Origin: Tildeniella torsiva UHER 1998/13D
Lineage (GTDB): Bacteria; Cyanobacteriota; Cyanobacteriia; Phormidesmidales; Phormidesmidaceae
DNA length: 47,856 nt
Direction of reading: 5' to 3'
Assembly: GCA_019358835.1 (NCBI GenBank)
Contig: JAHHIH010000034.1
Location: 1 to 47,856, forward strand
Numbering within the stretch: position 1 is the first letter of the stretch; every line of letters starts with the position of its first letter. The notes beneath the pieces were generated by a model that saw nothing but the letters and a program-made list of their open reading frames with translations, was not told where the DNA came from and did no database searches. Position numbers and translations under genes: made by a program. Below, one piece after another: positions 8,426-16,518 of this stretch.

Positions 8426-9951
8426 TGACTACCCAGCAGTTTCGCCATTATTTATGCCATTTGCGCCGATACAGTGTTTTGAGCCTGGTGGCCACCGTCG
8501 GCTGCATCGTGATTGCCCTGGCGATCGCCCCGCCCGCCGCCGCCCACTGGGGCGATTTGGCGGCCGCTGAAATTGTCATGGAGGGGCCAGAGACGCGCAT
8601 CACCCTGACCTACCCAACCGGGCTGACCGCCTTTGCCGATGACGACGGCAGCGGACGGCTCTCCACTGAGGAACTGATTCGCCATCAGGAGGCGCTAACC
8701 CGGCAGCTTGAGCCCGCGATCGCCCTCAGAGACAGCCGCAACCAATCGCCTCGGCTAACCCTCCAGCCCGCCGTAGACATCGCCTCTGCCAATGCCAGAA
8801 TTGCCCCCGGCAGCCACACCACGCTGCAGCTGCTGTACTCCTGGGCCGAGCCACCGTCGGAGGTGGCGATCGCCTACACCTTTTTTCCGGTCGATGCGCC
8901 CGAGGCTAGCTGCGTGGCCACCATTGCTCAAAATGGGCAGGTCACCAACCATGTCTTCACCCCCAAAGACCCCACCTTCACGGTGAAGTCAGCTAGCTCT
9001 GCTGCGTTAGGCAGCAGAGCCTGGTTTGTCACGCTGCTGGGGGCATTTTTGTGGGGGGCAGTGCACTCGCTGTCGCCGGGGCACGGCAAAACCCTGGTAG
9101 GGGCCTATTTGGTGGGCGAACGGGCCACCTCCCGCCACGCCCTGTTTTTAGCGCTGATGGCCACCGTGACCCACACCCTCGGTGTCTTTGCCCTCGGCCT
9201 CATCACCCTGGCGGCGGCCCGCTACGTGCTGCCCGAGCAAATTTATCCCTGGCTGAGCTTGATCTCAGGGGCCATGATTATCGGCATCGGTGCCAACCTG
9301 ATTGCCCAGCGTGGGCAGCCCTCTGGCCATAAACCCAGGGCTCACGTCCACGCTCCCGCTCCCCGTGAACTGGCTCACGCTCACAGCACCCATGCCCATT
9401 CTTCCGGTGAACTGACTCACGCCCATACCCACAAAAGTTCTCACGTCCATGAGCACTCGTCCCATACCCACGAGCACCATACTCACGACAGCCCTGACCA
9501 TACCCACAACCATCACTCTCACACTCACAGACACCATGGTCGCGACTCCGCTCATCCCCCCCATGCCCACGCTCATGGGCACCACCACAGCGGACATTCC
9601 CACAGCCATTTGCCCGTGACGCCCGACGGCACCGCCATGTCCTGGCGCAGTCTGCTGATGCTGGGATTATCGGCGGGGCTGGTGCCTTGCCCTGCGGCCC
9701 TGGTGCTGCTGCTGGGGGCGATCGCCTTCGGCAATCCGATCTCGGGGTTGCTGCTGGTGGTCGCTTTTAGCCTAGGGCTAGCCAGCGTTTTAGCGGGTTT
9801 GGGCCTGCTGCTGGTTTCGGCCAAACGCCTGTTTAGGCAGGTGCCCGTGCCCCGACTCCAGGCGTTGCAGTGGCTGCCGCTGGCGAGCGCGGTGGGCATC
9901 ACCATCATCGGCCTCGGCATTTCGACCCGATCAATCATGCAGCTGCTCTAG
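8422..9951 (+). CDS. NicO-family nickel/cobalt transporter with His-rich loop
   Basis: A 509-residue membrane protein. A signal or first TM segment (about residues 17-40) precedes a domain of about 150 residues that is probably periplasmic. The transport domain follows, with the family motif HSLSPGHGKT (about residues 214-223) in a TM helix, and the second half carries GLVPCPAALVLLLGA. Between the halves, about residues 300-395, is a very long loop of alternating His and small residues with several dozen histidines, typical of metal-buffering loops in RcnA/NicO proteins. Whether it imports or exports Ni/Co is not decidable from sequence; the loop and the RcnA-like motif favour efflux or buffering. 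It is coupled by ATGA overlap to the TPR gene. Confidence 0.88.
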   Translation: MMTTQQFRHYLCHLRRYSVLSLVATVGCIVIALAIAPPAAAHWGDLAAAEIVMEGPETRITLTYPTGLTAFADDDGSGRLSTEELIRHQEALTRQLEPAIALRDSRNQSPRLTLQPAVDIASANARIAPGSHTTLQLLYSWAEPPSEVAIAYTFFPVDAPEASCVATIAQNGQVTNHVFTPKDPTFTVKSASSAALGSRAWFVTLLGAFLWGAVHSLSPGHGKTLVGAYLVGERATSRHALFLALMATVTHTLGVFALGLITLAAARYVLPEQIYPWLSLISGAMIIGIGANLIAQRGQPSGHKPRAHVHAPAPRELAHAHSTHAHSSGELTHAHTHKSSHVHEHSSHTHEHHTHDSPDHTHNHHSHTHRHHGRDSAHPPHAHAHGHHHSGHSHSHLPVTPDGTAMSWRSLLMLGLSAGLVPCPAALVLLLGAIAFGNPISGLLLVVAFSLGLASVLAGLGLLLVSAKRLFRQVPVPRLQALQWLPLASAVGITIIGLGISTRSIMQLL

Positions 9952-10017
9952 CGCCTGTCCCAAGTTTCACCGCCGACATTTTTGCTCACCGATTAATTGT
10001 CCCCTTCGACTCATTGG

Positions 10018-10311
10018 ATGCACACCATGCCAACCCTCCTGCGCTGGACGATGACCCTGCCCCTCGCGATCGCCTTCGTCTCGCCCGCCTTAGCCAATCC
10101 GGCGGCCCCCGCGCGCCAGGCTGAATCCGTGGTCTCGTTCTTTTGCTACATGGTCAGCACCGATGGCCAGGTGCGCGACCTGTCGTCGCTGTGCGGTAGC
10201 TCGTCGGATGCTGTCCCTCAGCAAGCGGTTCAAAACACTGAGCCCTGCTATTTCCTAGATAGCGATGGCAAACCCTGTACTGCAACGGGTCGCCCCCCCT
10301 TCAGCAGCTAG
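10018..10311 (+). CDS. small secreted cysteine-containing protein
   Basis: Taking the ATG at 10018 or 10027 gives a protein of about 95 residues with a signal peptide (LLRWTMTLPLAIAFVSPALA, likely cleaved after ALA). The mature part of about 70 residues contains five cysteines (FFCYM, SSLCGSS, PCYFLDS, KPCTA), suggesting disulphides or metal binding. I do not recognise the family. It follows the NicO gene by 66 bp on the same strand and so may belong to the DUF4331-TPR-NicO transcript, whose other members are also envelope proteins. The downstream hairpin at 10326 probably ends this unit. Confidence 0.6.
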   Translation: MHTMPTLLRWTMTLPLAIAFVSPALANPAAPARQAESVVSFFCYMVSTDGQVRDLSSLCGSSSDAVPQQAVQNTEPCYFLDSDGKPCTATGRPPFSS

Positions 10312-10325
10312 GTGAGATTCGGCTG

Positions 10326-10374
10326 GGTTGACTTCGCAAGCTCCAGGCGCTGTGGCACCTGGGCGAGGTCAACC
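10326..10374 (+). terminator. long terminator-like hairpin
   Basis: GGTTGACTTCGC and GCGAGGTCAACC form a 12-bp arm with one G-U pair, enclosing a second CCAGG/CCTGG stem. It lies 14 bp after the small secreted protein and before the GspE-like gene. No U-run follows, so its efficiency as a terminator is uncertain. Confidence 0.45.
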
Positions 10375-10439
10375 TATGGCCTAAAAGCCTCTAGGGTCAG
10401 CGCATTGGGGAATACACCTTTCTAAAACAAGGCTAAATT

Positions 10440-12125
10440 ATGGCAACGGCAGGCTCAGTGTGGCAGCAGCTCAGACACAGAAAACTCGATTTAGAGCAGG
10501 CCCTGGCGCTGCTGGTCAGTGAGCAGGGGCAGGTGAATCTGGCACTGCTCGATCGCGAGGTTAGCGATCGCTTTTTTCGAGAATGTCAAGATTACTCATC
10601 GCTGCCGCCCGTCATGCCGCTGCTGCTTTGGCGCAACCGCTACTACCTGGGCAGCCCGTCGCCATTGTCGCCCGAGCAAATTGAGCAGTTGAGCGATCGC
10701 ACCGCGACCGAAATTTGCATCGTTACCATCAGCGTCAAAAGCTACCACGCCTGGTTTCGCCTCCAGAAACTTGACACCAACAAGATCAACGCCGAGCAGG
10801 TGATCAACCCCCTCACTGGGGAGATGGAATCGGAGGATATTGGCGAGATCACCGAGCTGTTTCTGTCCAAAGCAGTCGATCAAATCAGCCGCATCAAAAC
10901 GATTATTTCTGGGGCTCTGCGCAACCGAGCCAGTGACATTCACCTCGAACCCATTCGCGAAGGGCTGCTGGTGCGCTACCGCATCGACGGTATTTTGCAC
11001 GACATCACCACCCTGCCCTCCGACATCAGCCGCAGGGTGATTGTGGCCCTCAAGGTGATGTGCAAGATGAACATTGCCGAAAGCCGCGTCCCCCAAGATG
11101 CTCGCATTGGCGATCGCTACTCCAAAAACTCAGATCTTGACGTCGAGCTAGATATGCGGGTGAGCACCCTGCCCTGCATCAACGGCGAAAAGGCCGTCAT
11201 TCGCCTGCTGCCCCAGGAAAATCCGTTTACCAACATCCAAGAGCTGGGCTTTACCCCTCCGGCCCTCGAAATCTACGAAAATTGGCTGCGCCAGCCCCAG
11301 GGCATGATCATCTTCACCGGGCCAACCGGCTCAGGCAAAACCAGCACCCTCTACACCAGCCTGCAGCGGGTGGCCACCGAGCGGGTCAACGTGGTGACGG
11401 TGGAAGACCCAGTCGAATACATTCTGTCCCGCATTACCCAAACCCAGGTGCACGAGGCGGCGGGCATGACCTTTGCGGCGGGCATGCGTGCCATTCTGCG
11501 CCAAGACCCCGACATCATCATGGTGGGAGAAGTGCGCGATCACGAAACCGCTGAGACCGCCGTGCGAGCAGCCCTCACCGGCCACCTGGTGTTGACCACC
11601 CTGCACACCAATGACGCGGTCAGCGCCATTCCCCGACTCAAAGACATTGGCCCCGACCCCAGCCTGATCAGCGATGCCCTGCTGGGCATTGTGGCCCAGC
11701 GCCTAGTGCGAAAGGTCTGTCCGCACTGTGCAGTACATTACGCGCCCAGCGTTCAAGACCTCAACGTGCTGGGTATTTCCTACGACCAGGCCCATGCCGA
11801 CCAGTGGCGGATTGGAAAAGGCTGTCTGAAGTGTTTTGATTCTGGCTACTCCGGACGGGAAGCCGTGGTTGAGCTGTTGAATGTGGACGATACCGTTCGT
11901 CAGATTATCTACGAAGGCACCCTGACCCAGCTCCACCGCTACCTCCACAAATGCGGCCTAGAATCGTTTCGCAAAGCGGCGATCGCCAAAGTGACCACTG
12001 GCCTCACCACCATGTCAGAGATTCTGCGGGTGCTGCCTTACAGCGCCTTCAACCAGCGTCACCTGCAAGAGGGAGCGTCCTTTAAAGCAAATCTGAGAAA
12101 AACCAATCTGCACAGCGCCAGTTGA
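10440..12125 (+). CDS. GspE/PilB-family secretion/pilus ATPase paralogue
   Basis: This 561-residue protein is a type II secretion/type IV pilus assembly ATPase. The N-terminal ~160 residues are divergent. The GspE core then shows SDIHLEPIREGLLVRYRIDG (N2 domain), Walker A GPTGSGKTS (about residue 294), the Asp box EDPVEY, Walker B DIIMVGEVRD and the His box TGHLVLTTLHTND. A tetra-cysteine zinc module, CPHC and CLKC, follows in the C-terminal domain, as in PilB/GspE rather than PilT. It is about 100 residues shorter than cyanobacterial PilB, mainly at the N-terminus. No pilC, pilT or pseudopilin gene is adjacent, so it is an orphan that probably serves a machine encoded elsewhere. Confidence 0.88.
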   Translation: MATAGSVWQQLRHRKLDLEQALALLVSEQGQVNLALLDREVSDRFFRECQDYSSLPPVMPLLLWRNRYYLGSPSPLSPEQIEQLSDRTATEICIVTISVKSYHAWFRLQKLDTNKINAEQVINPLTGEMESEDIGEITELFLSKAVDQISRIKTIISGALRNRASDIHLEPIREGLLVRYRIDGILHDITTLPSDISRRVIVALKVMCKMNIAESRVPQDARIGDRYSKNSDLDVELDMRVSTLPCINGEKAVIRLLPQENPFTNIQELGFTPPALEIYENWLRQPQGMIIFTGPTGSGKTSTLYTSLQRVATERVNVVTVEDPVEYILSRITQTQVHEAAGMTFAAGMRAILRQDPDIIMVGEVRDHETAETAVRAALTGHLVLTTLHTNDAVSAIPRLKDIGPDPSLISDALLGIVAQRLVRKVCPHCAVHYAPSVQDLNVLGISYDQAHADQWRIGKGCLKCFDSGYSGREAVVELLNVDDTVRQIIYEGTLTQLHRYLHKCGLESFRKAAIAKVTTGLTTMSEILRVLPYSAFNQRHLQEGASFKANLRKTNLHSAS

Positions 12126-12198
12126 CGGTCGCTTCACCCAAAATTCAGAATGCCAAGATTCAAGCCCATCGGGCATCTTTATTCAATTTTTCGTTCTT

Positions 12199-12909
12199 CT
12201 ATCTTCCTTCTTTGGCTATGAGCTGATCGTTGAGGTTCCAGTCGTAGGTCAGGTAGCGGATCTTCGTCCGAGCCGACAGGGGCGGATTTGGGCTGAGGTA
12301 GGTGCCGATGTAGTCGGGCACTGACGGGGCAACCCGTAAAAAGTCTTCGCCGTACCACTTAAAAATTTTGCTGCAATAGAGCACCCCAGTTTCGCTGTCG
12401 TAGCGCACCTTGTCGGGGTTGTGGATGAAGCGGTGGGCATCGGTTTCGAGCTGGGCTTCAACAATGTCGGGCCAGTAGGCCTCGTTGCGCAAGATTGGGC
12501 ATCCCCCCGAGGCGCAGACCAGGGCGAAGTGAATGCGCGGCTCTTTGAACTGAGGCCGCAGGGTACCGTGCTCAAGGTCGTTGAGCCCGATGGGTTGGCC
12601 CTCTAGCTGGTAGAGGGGGCGGCTAAAAAATCGCCAGAAGGCCAGCCAGTTGGGTACCCCCAGCAGCTTCGGCAAAATCGAGTCGATGGGGTAGCGCGTC
12701 AGCACCTGCTGAATGGTGAGGGCGTTGTAGAGGTTGATCAGCAGGGCCAGCGATTCTTCGGGGGCCATACCATCGCGGCTGTGGGGCAGAGAGGCCAACC
12801 AGGCGTCTAAATCAGGGACAGCCTCGCGCTGCCAGCGGCTATAGTCAACCCGGCCCTGGTCATCCACATAGGTCTGGAGCAGCGTATTCCAGGGGGTAAA
12901 ATCCAGCAT
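12199..12909 (-). CDS. DUF547 domain protein
   Basis: A 236-residue protein that is almost entirely one DUF547 domain, with the conserved LLINLYNALTI block, the FWRFFSRPLY region, the LNDLEHGTLRP block and the cysteine motif FALVCASGGCP. The invariant Asn/His/Cys residues resemble a papain-like or transglutaminase-like fold, but no activity is established for the family. No signal peptide is seen. It is divergent from the rhodanese gene with only 26 bp between starts, so their promoters must overlap. DUF547, rhodanese and TIGR04282/TIGR04283 glycosyltransferase genes often travel together near radical-SAM/selenodomain or arsenosugar genes, which is the likely functional context. Confidence 0.85.
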   Translation of the reverse strand: MLDFTPWNTLLQTYVDDQGRVDYSRWQREAVPDLDAWLASLPHSRDGMAPEESLALLINLYNALTIQQVLTRYPIDSILPKLLGVPNWLAFWRFFSRPLYQLEGQPIGLNDLEHGTLRPQFKEPRIHFALVCASGGCPILRNEAYWPDIVEAQLETDAHRFIHNPDKVRYDSETGVLYCSKIFKWYGEDFLRVAPSVPDYIGTYLSPNPPLSARTKIRYLTYDWNLNDQLIAKEGR

Positions 12910-12935
12910 GGCCCATCTCCTGCGCCTGGCGCGTA

Positions 12936-13481
12936 ATGCCTATGTCCCCAATCCCAAGCTCTGGGGTTTCGCTCCGGCCCCTAGCCCAGACCTTAGCCTG
13001 GTGGGCCGTAGACCGCTGGGTACAGCGGGCGTTTCCGGCAGTGCCAACCCTGACGACTCAACAGCTAGCCGATTGGTTGAGCCAGGGCAAGACACCTGTT
13101 CCTATTCTGCTCGATGTGCGCCGAGACGACGAGTTTGCCGTTAGCCACCTGCCAGAGGCCCACCGCGCTGCCAACCTAGAGGCGGCTTTGGCTCTGGGGC
13201 TAGATCGCGATCGCCCCATCGTCGCCTACTGCTCGGTTGGCTATCGCTCGGCGCGGCTAGCGGCTCAACTGCAAGGGTTGGGCTATGGCGAAGTCTATAA
13301 CCTGGCGGGGTCGATCTTTAAGTGGGCCAATGAGGATCGATCGCTGGTGAGCCAGGGCCAGACCCAGACCCAGGTGCATCCCTATAGCTCGCTCTGGGGA
13401 AAGCTGCTCAAGCCTGGACTAGCCGTCCCTCTGGCCCAAGGAACTCATGGGAATCCGCCCACCGACGACAGCGTTTCCTAA
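12936..13481 (+). CDS. rhodanese-like domain protein
   Basis: A 181-residue protein with a single rhodanese domain at about residues 40-135. The substrate-binding LLDVRRDDEFAVSHLPEAHR block and the active-site loop CSVGYRS with the catalytic Cys are both intact, so sulphurtransferase or persulphide activity is plausible. The N-terminal ~35 residues contain a weak hydrophobic patch (LAQTLAWWAVDRWV) that could tether it to a membrane. The C-terminal ~45 residues are Pro/Gln-rich and unstructured-looking. Its stop overlaps the stop of the convergent TIGR04282-type gene by 4 bp, and its start faces the DUF547 gene. Confidence 0.85.
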   Translation: MPMSPIPSSGVSLRPLAQTLAWWAVDRWVQRAFPAVPTLTTQQLADWLSQGKTPVPILLDVRRDDEFAVSHLPEAHRAANLEAALALGLDRDRPIVAYCSVGYRSARLAAQLQGLGYGEVYNLAGSIFKWANEDRSLVSQGQTQTQVHPYSSLWGKLLKPGLAVPLAQGTHGNPPTDDSVS

Positions 13482-14179
13482 CGATTTCCTCTGGCAATGC
13501 GCTCCCACTGGGGCAGGTCTTCGGGGTAATCCACATCACTGAGGGGGGCCAGCAGTTCCACCGTGAGCCCCTGGGCGGTGGCCGCCGCCAGGGTTTGCTC
13601 CAGCACCCGTTCAGTGCCCCAGTCGATGGCTTGAAACAGGGCGGGCTCTAGCTGACGCAGCCCAATTAGGTAGTAGCCGCCGTCGGTGGCGGGGCCGATC
13701 GCCACATCGACCCGCTCCAGTGCCTGGAGAGCGCTGGACAGGTGATCGGCACCTAGGGCGGGGCAGTCGCTGCCGATGGCGATCGCCCCCGGCCTGCCCA
13801 GAGCAAAACTCTGGCTGAAGGCGGCGATCAGGCGATCGCCCAGGCCACCCGCACTCTGCGCAACATAGGTGACCGTCTCGCCCAGCCAGTCCTGCATTTG
13901 AGCCCGACTGCCCCCGGCAAAATGGACTTCCACCGCCAAGGGCAAATGCTGGGCTGCCGCAGTCACCTGGGTTAGCACATGCTCAGTCATTTGACGCTGG
14001 AGAGTCGCCGCCCCCTCGGCTCCCAAATGGGGAATGAGGCGCGTTTTGGTGCGTCCTGGCTCCGGGTAGCGGGTCAACATCAGTAGGCCGAAGGGCTTGA
14101 CCCCAGGCCTCTCGTTAGCGCTGGCCGTTAGTCGATCCATAGGGAATGTAGCCCTCACGGTATCTGTGGTCTCTATCAT
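13478..14179 (-). CDS. TIGR04282-type glycosyltransferase/nucleotidyltransferase-like protein
   Basis: A 233-residue protein of the DUF2064/TIGR04282 family, a GT-A-like fold related to MobA/CofC nucleotidyltransferases. Signatures are LLMLTRYPEPGRTKTRL (about residues 32-48), the AGGLGDRL block, the Asp motif IGSDCPALGADHL and the active-site GPATDGGYYLIGL. The product probably transfers a nucleotidyl or sugar group; the substrate is unknown, though genomic context in other bacteria suggests arsenosugar or selenium-linked metabolism. The first ~28 residues are not conserved, so an ATG at 14140 could be the real start. It is convergent with the rhodanese gene. Confidence 0.85.
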   Translation of the reverse strand: MIETTDTVRATFPMDRLTASANERPGVKPFGLLMLTRYPEPGRTKTRLIPHLGAEGAATLQRQMTEHVLTQVTAAAQHLPLAVEVHFAGGSRAQMQDWLGETVTYVAQSAGGLGDRLIAAFSQSFALGRPGAIAIGSDCPALGADHLSSALQALERVDVAIGPATDGGYYLIGLRQLEPALFQAIDWGTERVLEQTLAAATAQGLTVELLAPLSDVDYPEDLPQWERIARGNR

Positions 14180-14366
14180 GGGTCAGGGCCACTCCGGCAG
14201 ACAACCTACAACCTAGGGTACCGATCGCACCGTCAGCCACTTTCCATTCTCTAAAAACTAATCGCAGGTTTGGCCCCCGTTTGGGCAAGCTATAGCGAAA
14301 TGGGAACGCATCATGGATCACATGGCTTGACCAACTGCTGTTTAGGGCTGCTGAGCCAATCTATCC

Positions 14367-16499
14367 ATGGCACATTCGTCTTCTACTGATCCCATTCGGG
14401 TCGGTATCCTTCACTCCATTACGGGGGCTATGGCCGCTAGCGAAGCCCCGCTGATAGCGGCAGCGCTCATGGCCATCGACGAAATCAACCAGGCGGGCGG
14501 CGTACTGGGCCGTCCACTAGAGCCAGTGGTTGCAGACGGAGCCTCAGAACCAGAACAATTTGTGCAGGCCGCCCAGCACCTGCTGTCGGTAGACTCGGTA
14601 GCCACGCTCTTCGGCTGCTGGACTTCCATGAGTCGCAAGGCCGTGCTGCCAGTGCTGGCGGCCCACAATCGGCTGCTGTGGTACCCCGTCCACTACGAAG
14701 GGTTAGAACAGTCTCCCTGGGTGTTTTACACCGGCTCTTGTCTCAACCAGCAGGTCGAACCCGCCCTCGACTGGCTGCTGGCCCAGGGCAAGCGCCGCCT
14801 GTTTTTAATTGGCTCTGACCACCTGTTTCCGCGCATTACCAATAAAGTCATCAGAGGGCAGCTCAAGCCCCATCAGGGTATGGTGGTGGGCGAGGCCTAT
14901 GTCCCCCTCGGGGCCACTGACTTCAGTGACCTGGCCAAGACCATTGCCACGGCCCAGCCCGATGCGGTGTTTAACACCCTCAACGGGCCGAGCAATCTAC
15001 CCTTTTACACCCAGTGCCAGGCCCTTGGCCTGACCGCCGATCGCATGTCGATCTTAACCGTCAGCATTGGCGAACTAGAGCTTCAAAAAATGGGCTCAGT
15101 GGCCGCCGGGCACTACGCCTGCTGGAGCTATTTTCAAAGCCTGGATACCCCCGCCAATCGGGCGTTTGTAGAGCGGTTTAAGCAGCGCTACGGCGGTGGC
15201 TCCGATACCGCAGCCGCTGGGGGGCGCGGCGTGCATGGCGTGACCAGCGACTCCATTGAGGCGGCCTACACCCAGGTCTACCTGTGGCGGGCCGCCGTTA
15301 CCACCGCCCAAACCACCGCCACCGACCCGGTGCGCCAGGCGGCCTACCACCAGCGCTGGGATGCCCCCAGCGGTACCCTGTACTGCGAGCCCAACCACCA
15401 TGTACAAAAGCGGTGCCATGTGGGCCAGGTGCAGGCCGACGGCCAGTTTCGCATTGTCCACTCCAGCCCTGGGCCAATTCGCCCCCTGCCCTGGCTGGGC
15501 ATGGAGAACCAATTGTTCCCGGCGGCGACAGTCGCGATTGAAATGCTCGGGGAAGTGTCGGACTGCGTCCAGTCGAGCTGGGAGCTAGAGCAGCAGTCGC
15601 GGCGGCTGGAGCAGGTGCTCGCTCAGCTGCGCCAGGAGGCGGGTCAGCGGCAGCAGGCCGAGGTCGCGCTACGTACCGCCAACGCCGAAATTACCTCTCT
15701 AAATCAGGCCCTGGAAGCCGACAACATCCGCATGGGCGCGGAGCTATCGGTGGCCCGCCAGATTCAGCAGATGGTGCTGCCCCGCCCTGAGGAACTGGCC
15801 GCGATCGCCGATCTAGATGTCGCCACCTTTATGCAAGCCGCCGCCGAAGTGGGGGGCGACTACTACGACCTGCTCACTCAAGAATCGCCAGAGGGAGAGC
15901 ACACTACCCTGGCTATTGGCGACGTTACCGGCCACGGCCTAGAGAGCGGCGTGCTGGTGATTATGGCGCAGACCGCCGTGCGCACCCTCCATGCCCTAGG
16001 GCTGGCCCAGGGCGCGATCGCCCCCGTCCAGGCCTTTCAGGCCATCAATCAGGTGCTCTACCAAAACCGGCTGCGGATGGGGTCTCAGCGCCATCTCTCC
16101 CTGGCGCTGATGGACTACCACCAGGGCACCCTCACCCTCACCGGACAGCATGAGACGGTGATTGTGGTGCGGGCCAGCGGCGGCGTAGAGCGCATTGACA
16201 CCCTCGATCTGGGCTACCCTGTGGGCTTAATCGCCGACATCGCCCCCTTTGTGGCTCAGCACACCGTTGACCTCGCCGTCGGCGACGGGGTGGTACTCTA
16301 CACCGACGGCATTACCGCAGCCGAAAACAGCCAGCGCGAACTCTACGGCCTCGATCGCCTCATGATCGCCGTGCAGCGAGCCTGGGAGGATTCTGCCGAG
16401 GCGATTCAGGCCGCTGTGATGGATGACCTGCGATCGCACCTTCAAGACCGCACTATTTTGGATGACCTCACCCTGGTTGTGGTCAAGCGTCGCGTCTAA
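14367..16499 (+). CDS. UrtA-like amide/urea sensor fused to SpoIIE/PP2C phosphatase
   Basis: A 710-residue fusion. Residues about 9-385 are a type I periplasmic-binding-protein fold very close in pattern to the urea receptor UrtA: VGILHSITGAMA, FGCWTSMSRKAVLPV, YPVHYEGLE, SDHLFPR, NTLNGPSN and HYACWSYFQS. There is no signal peptide or membrane segment, so the sensor is cytosolic, as in AmiC-type regulators. Residues about 400-455 form a coiled coil. Residues about 460-708 are a SpoIIE/RsbU phosphatase with metal Asp motifs GGDYYD, GDVTGHG and LYTDGITAAEN. The expected role is dephosphorylation of the STAS protein encoded three genes downstream when ligand binds. The ligand (urea or short amide) is inference. 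It begins an operon of four genes. Confidence 0.88.
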   Translation: MAHSSSTDPIRVGILHSITGAMAASEAPLIAAALMAIDEINQAGGVLGRPLEPVVADGASEPEQFVQAAQHLLSVDSVATLFGCWTSMSRKAVLPVLAAHNRLLWYPVHYEGLEQSPWVFYTGSCLNQQVEPALDWLLAQGKRRLFLIGSDHLFPRITNKVIRGQLKPHQGMVVGEAYVPLGATDFSDLAKTIATAQPDAVFNTLNGPSNLPFYTQCQALGLTADRMSILTVSIGELELQKMGSVAAGHYACWSYFQSLDTPANRAFVERFKQRYGGGSDTAAAGGRGVHGVTSDSIEAAYTQVYLWRAAVTTAQTTATDPVRQAAYHQRWDAPSGTLYCEPNHHVQKRCHVGQVQADGQFRIVHSSPGPIRPLPWLGMENQLFPAATVAIEMLGEVSDCVQSSWELEQQSRRLEQVLAQLRQEAGQRQQAEVALRTANAEITSLNQALEADNIRMGAELSVARQIQQMVLPRPEELAAIADLDVATFMQAAAEVGGDYYDLLTQESPEGEHTTLAIGDVTGHGLESGVLVIMAQTAVRTLHALGLAQGAIAPVQAFQAINQVLYQNRLRMGSQRHLSLALMDYHQGTLTLTGQHETVIVVRASGGVERIDTLDLGYPVGLIADIAPFVAQHTVDLAVGDGVVLYTDGITAAENSQRELYGLDRLMIAVQRAWEDSAEAIQAAVMDDLRSHLQDRTILDDLTLVVVKRRV

Positions 16500-16518
16500 C
16501 CCTACTATCATTGTCCCC

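Noticed and set aside
9265..9609. Minus-strand frame rich in Val, Met and Gly
   Set aside because: It is the complement of the His-codon repeat region of the NicO transporter, so its composition is an artefact.
9301..9630. Possible tandem DNA repeat
   Set aside because: The periodicity comes from CAC/CAT codons of the His-rich loop; no fixed repeat unit is present, so neither a satellite nor a CRISPR array.
10596..11096. 166-residue minus-strand frame
   Set aside because: It is antisense to the GspE-like ATPase, which has complete motifs.
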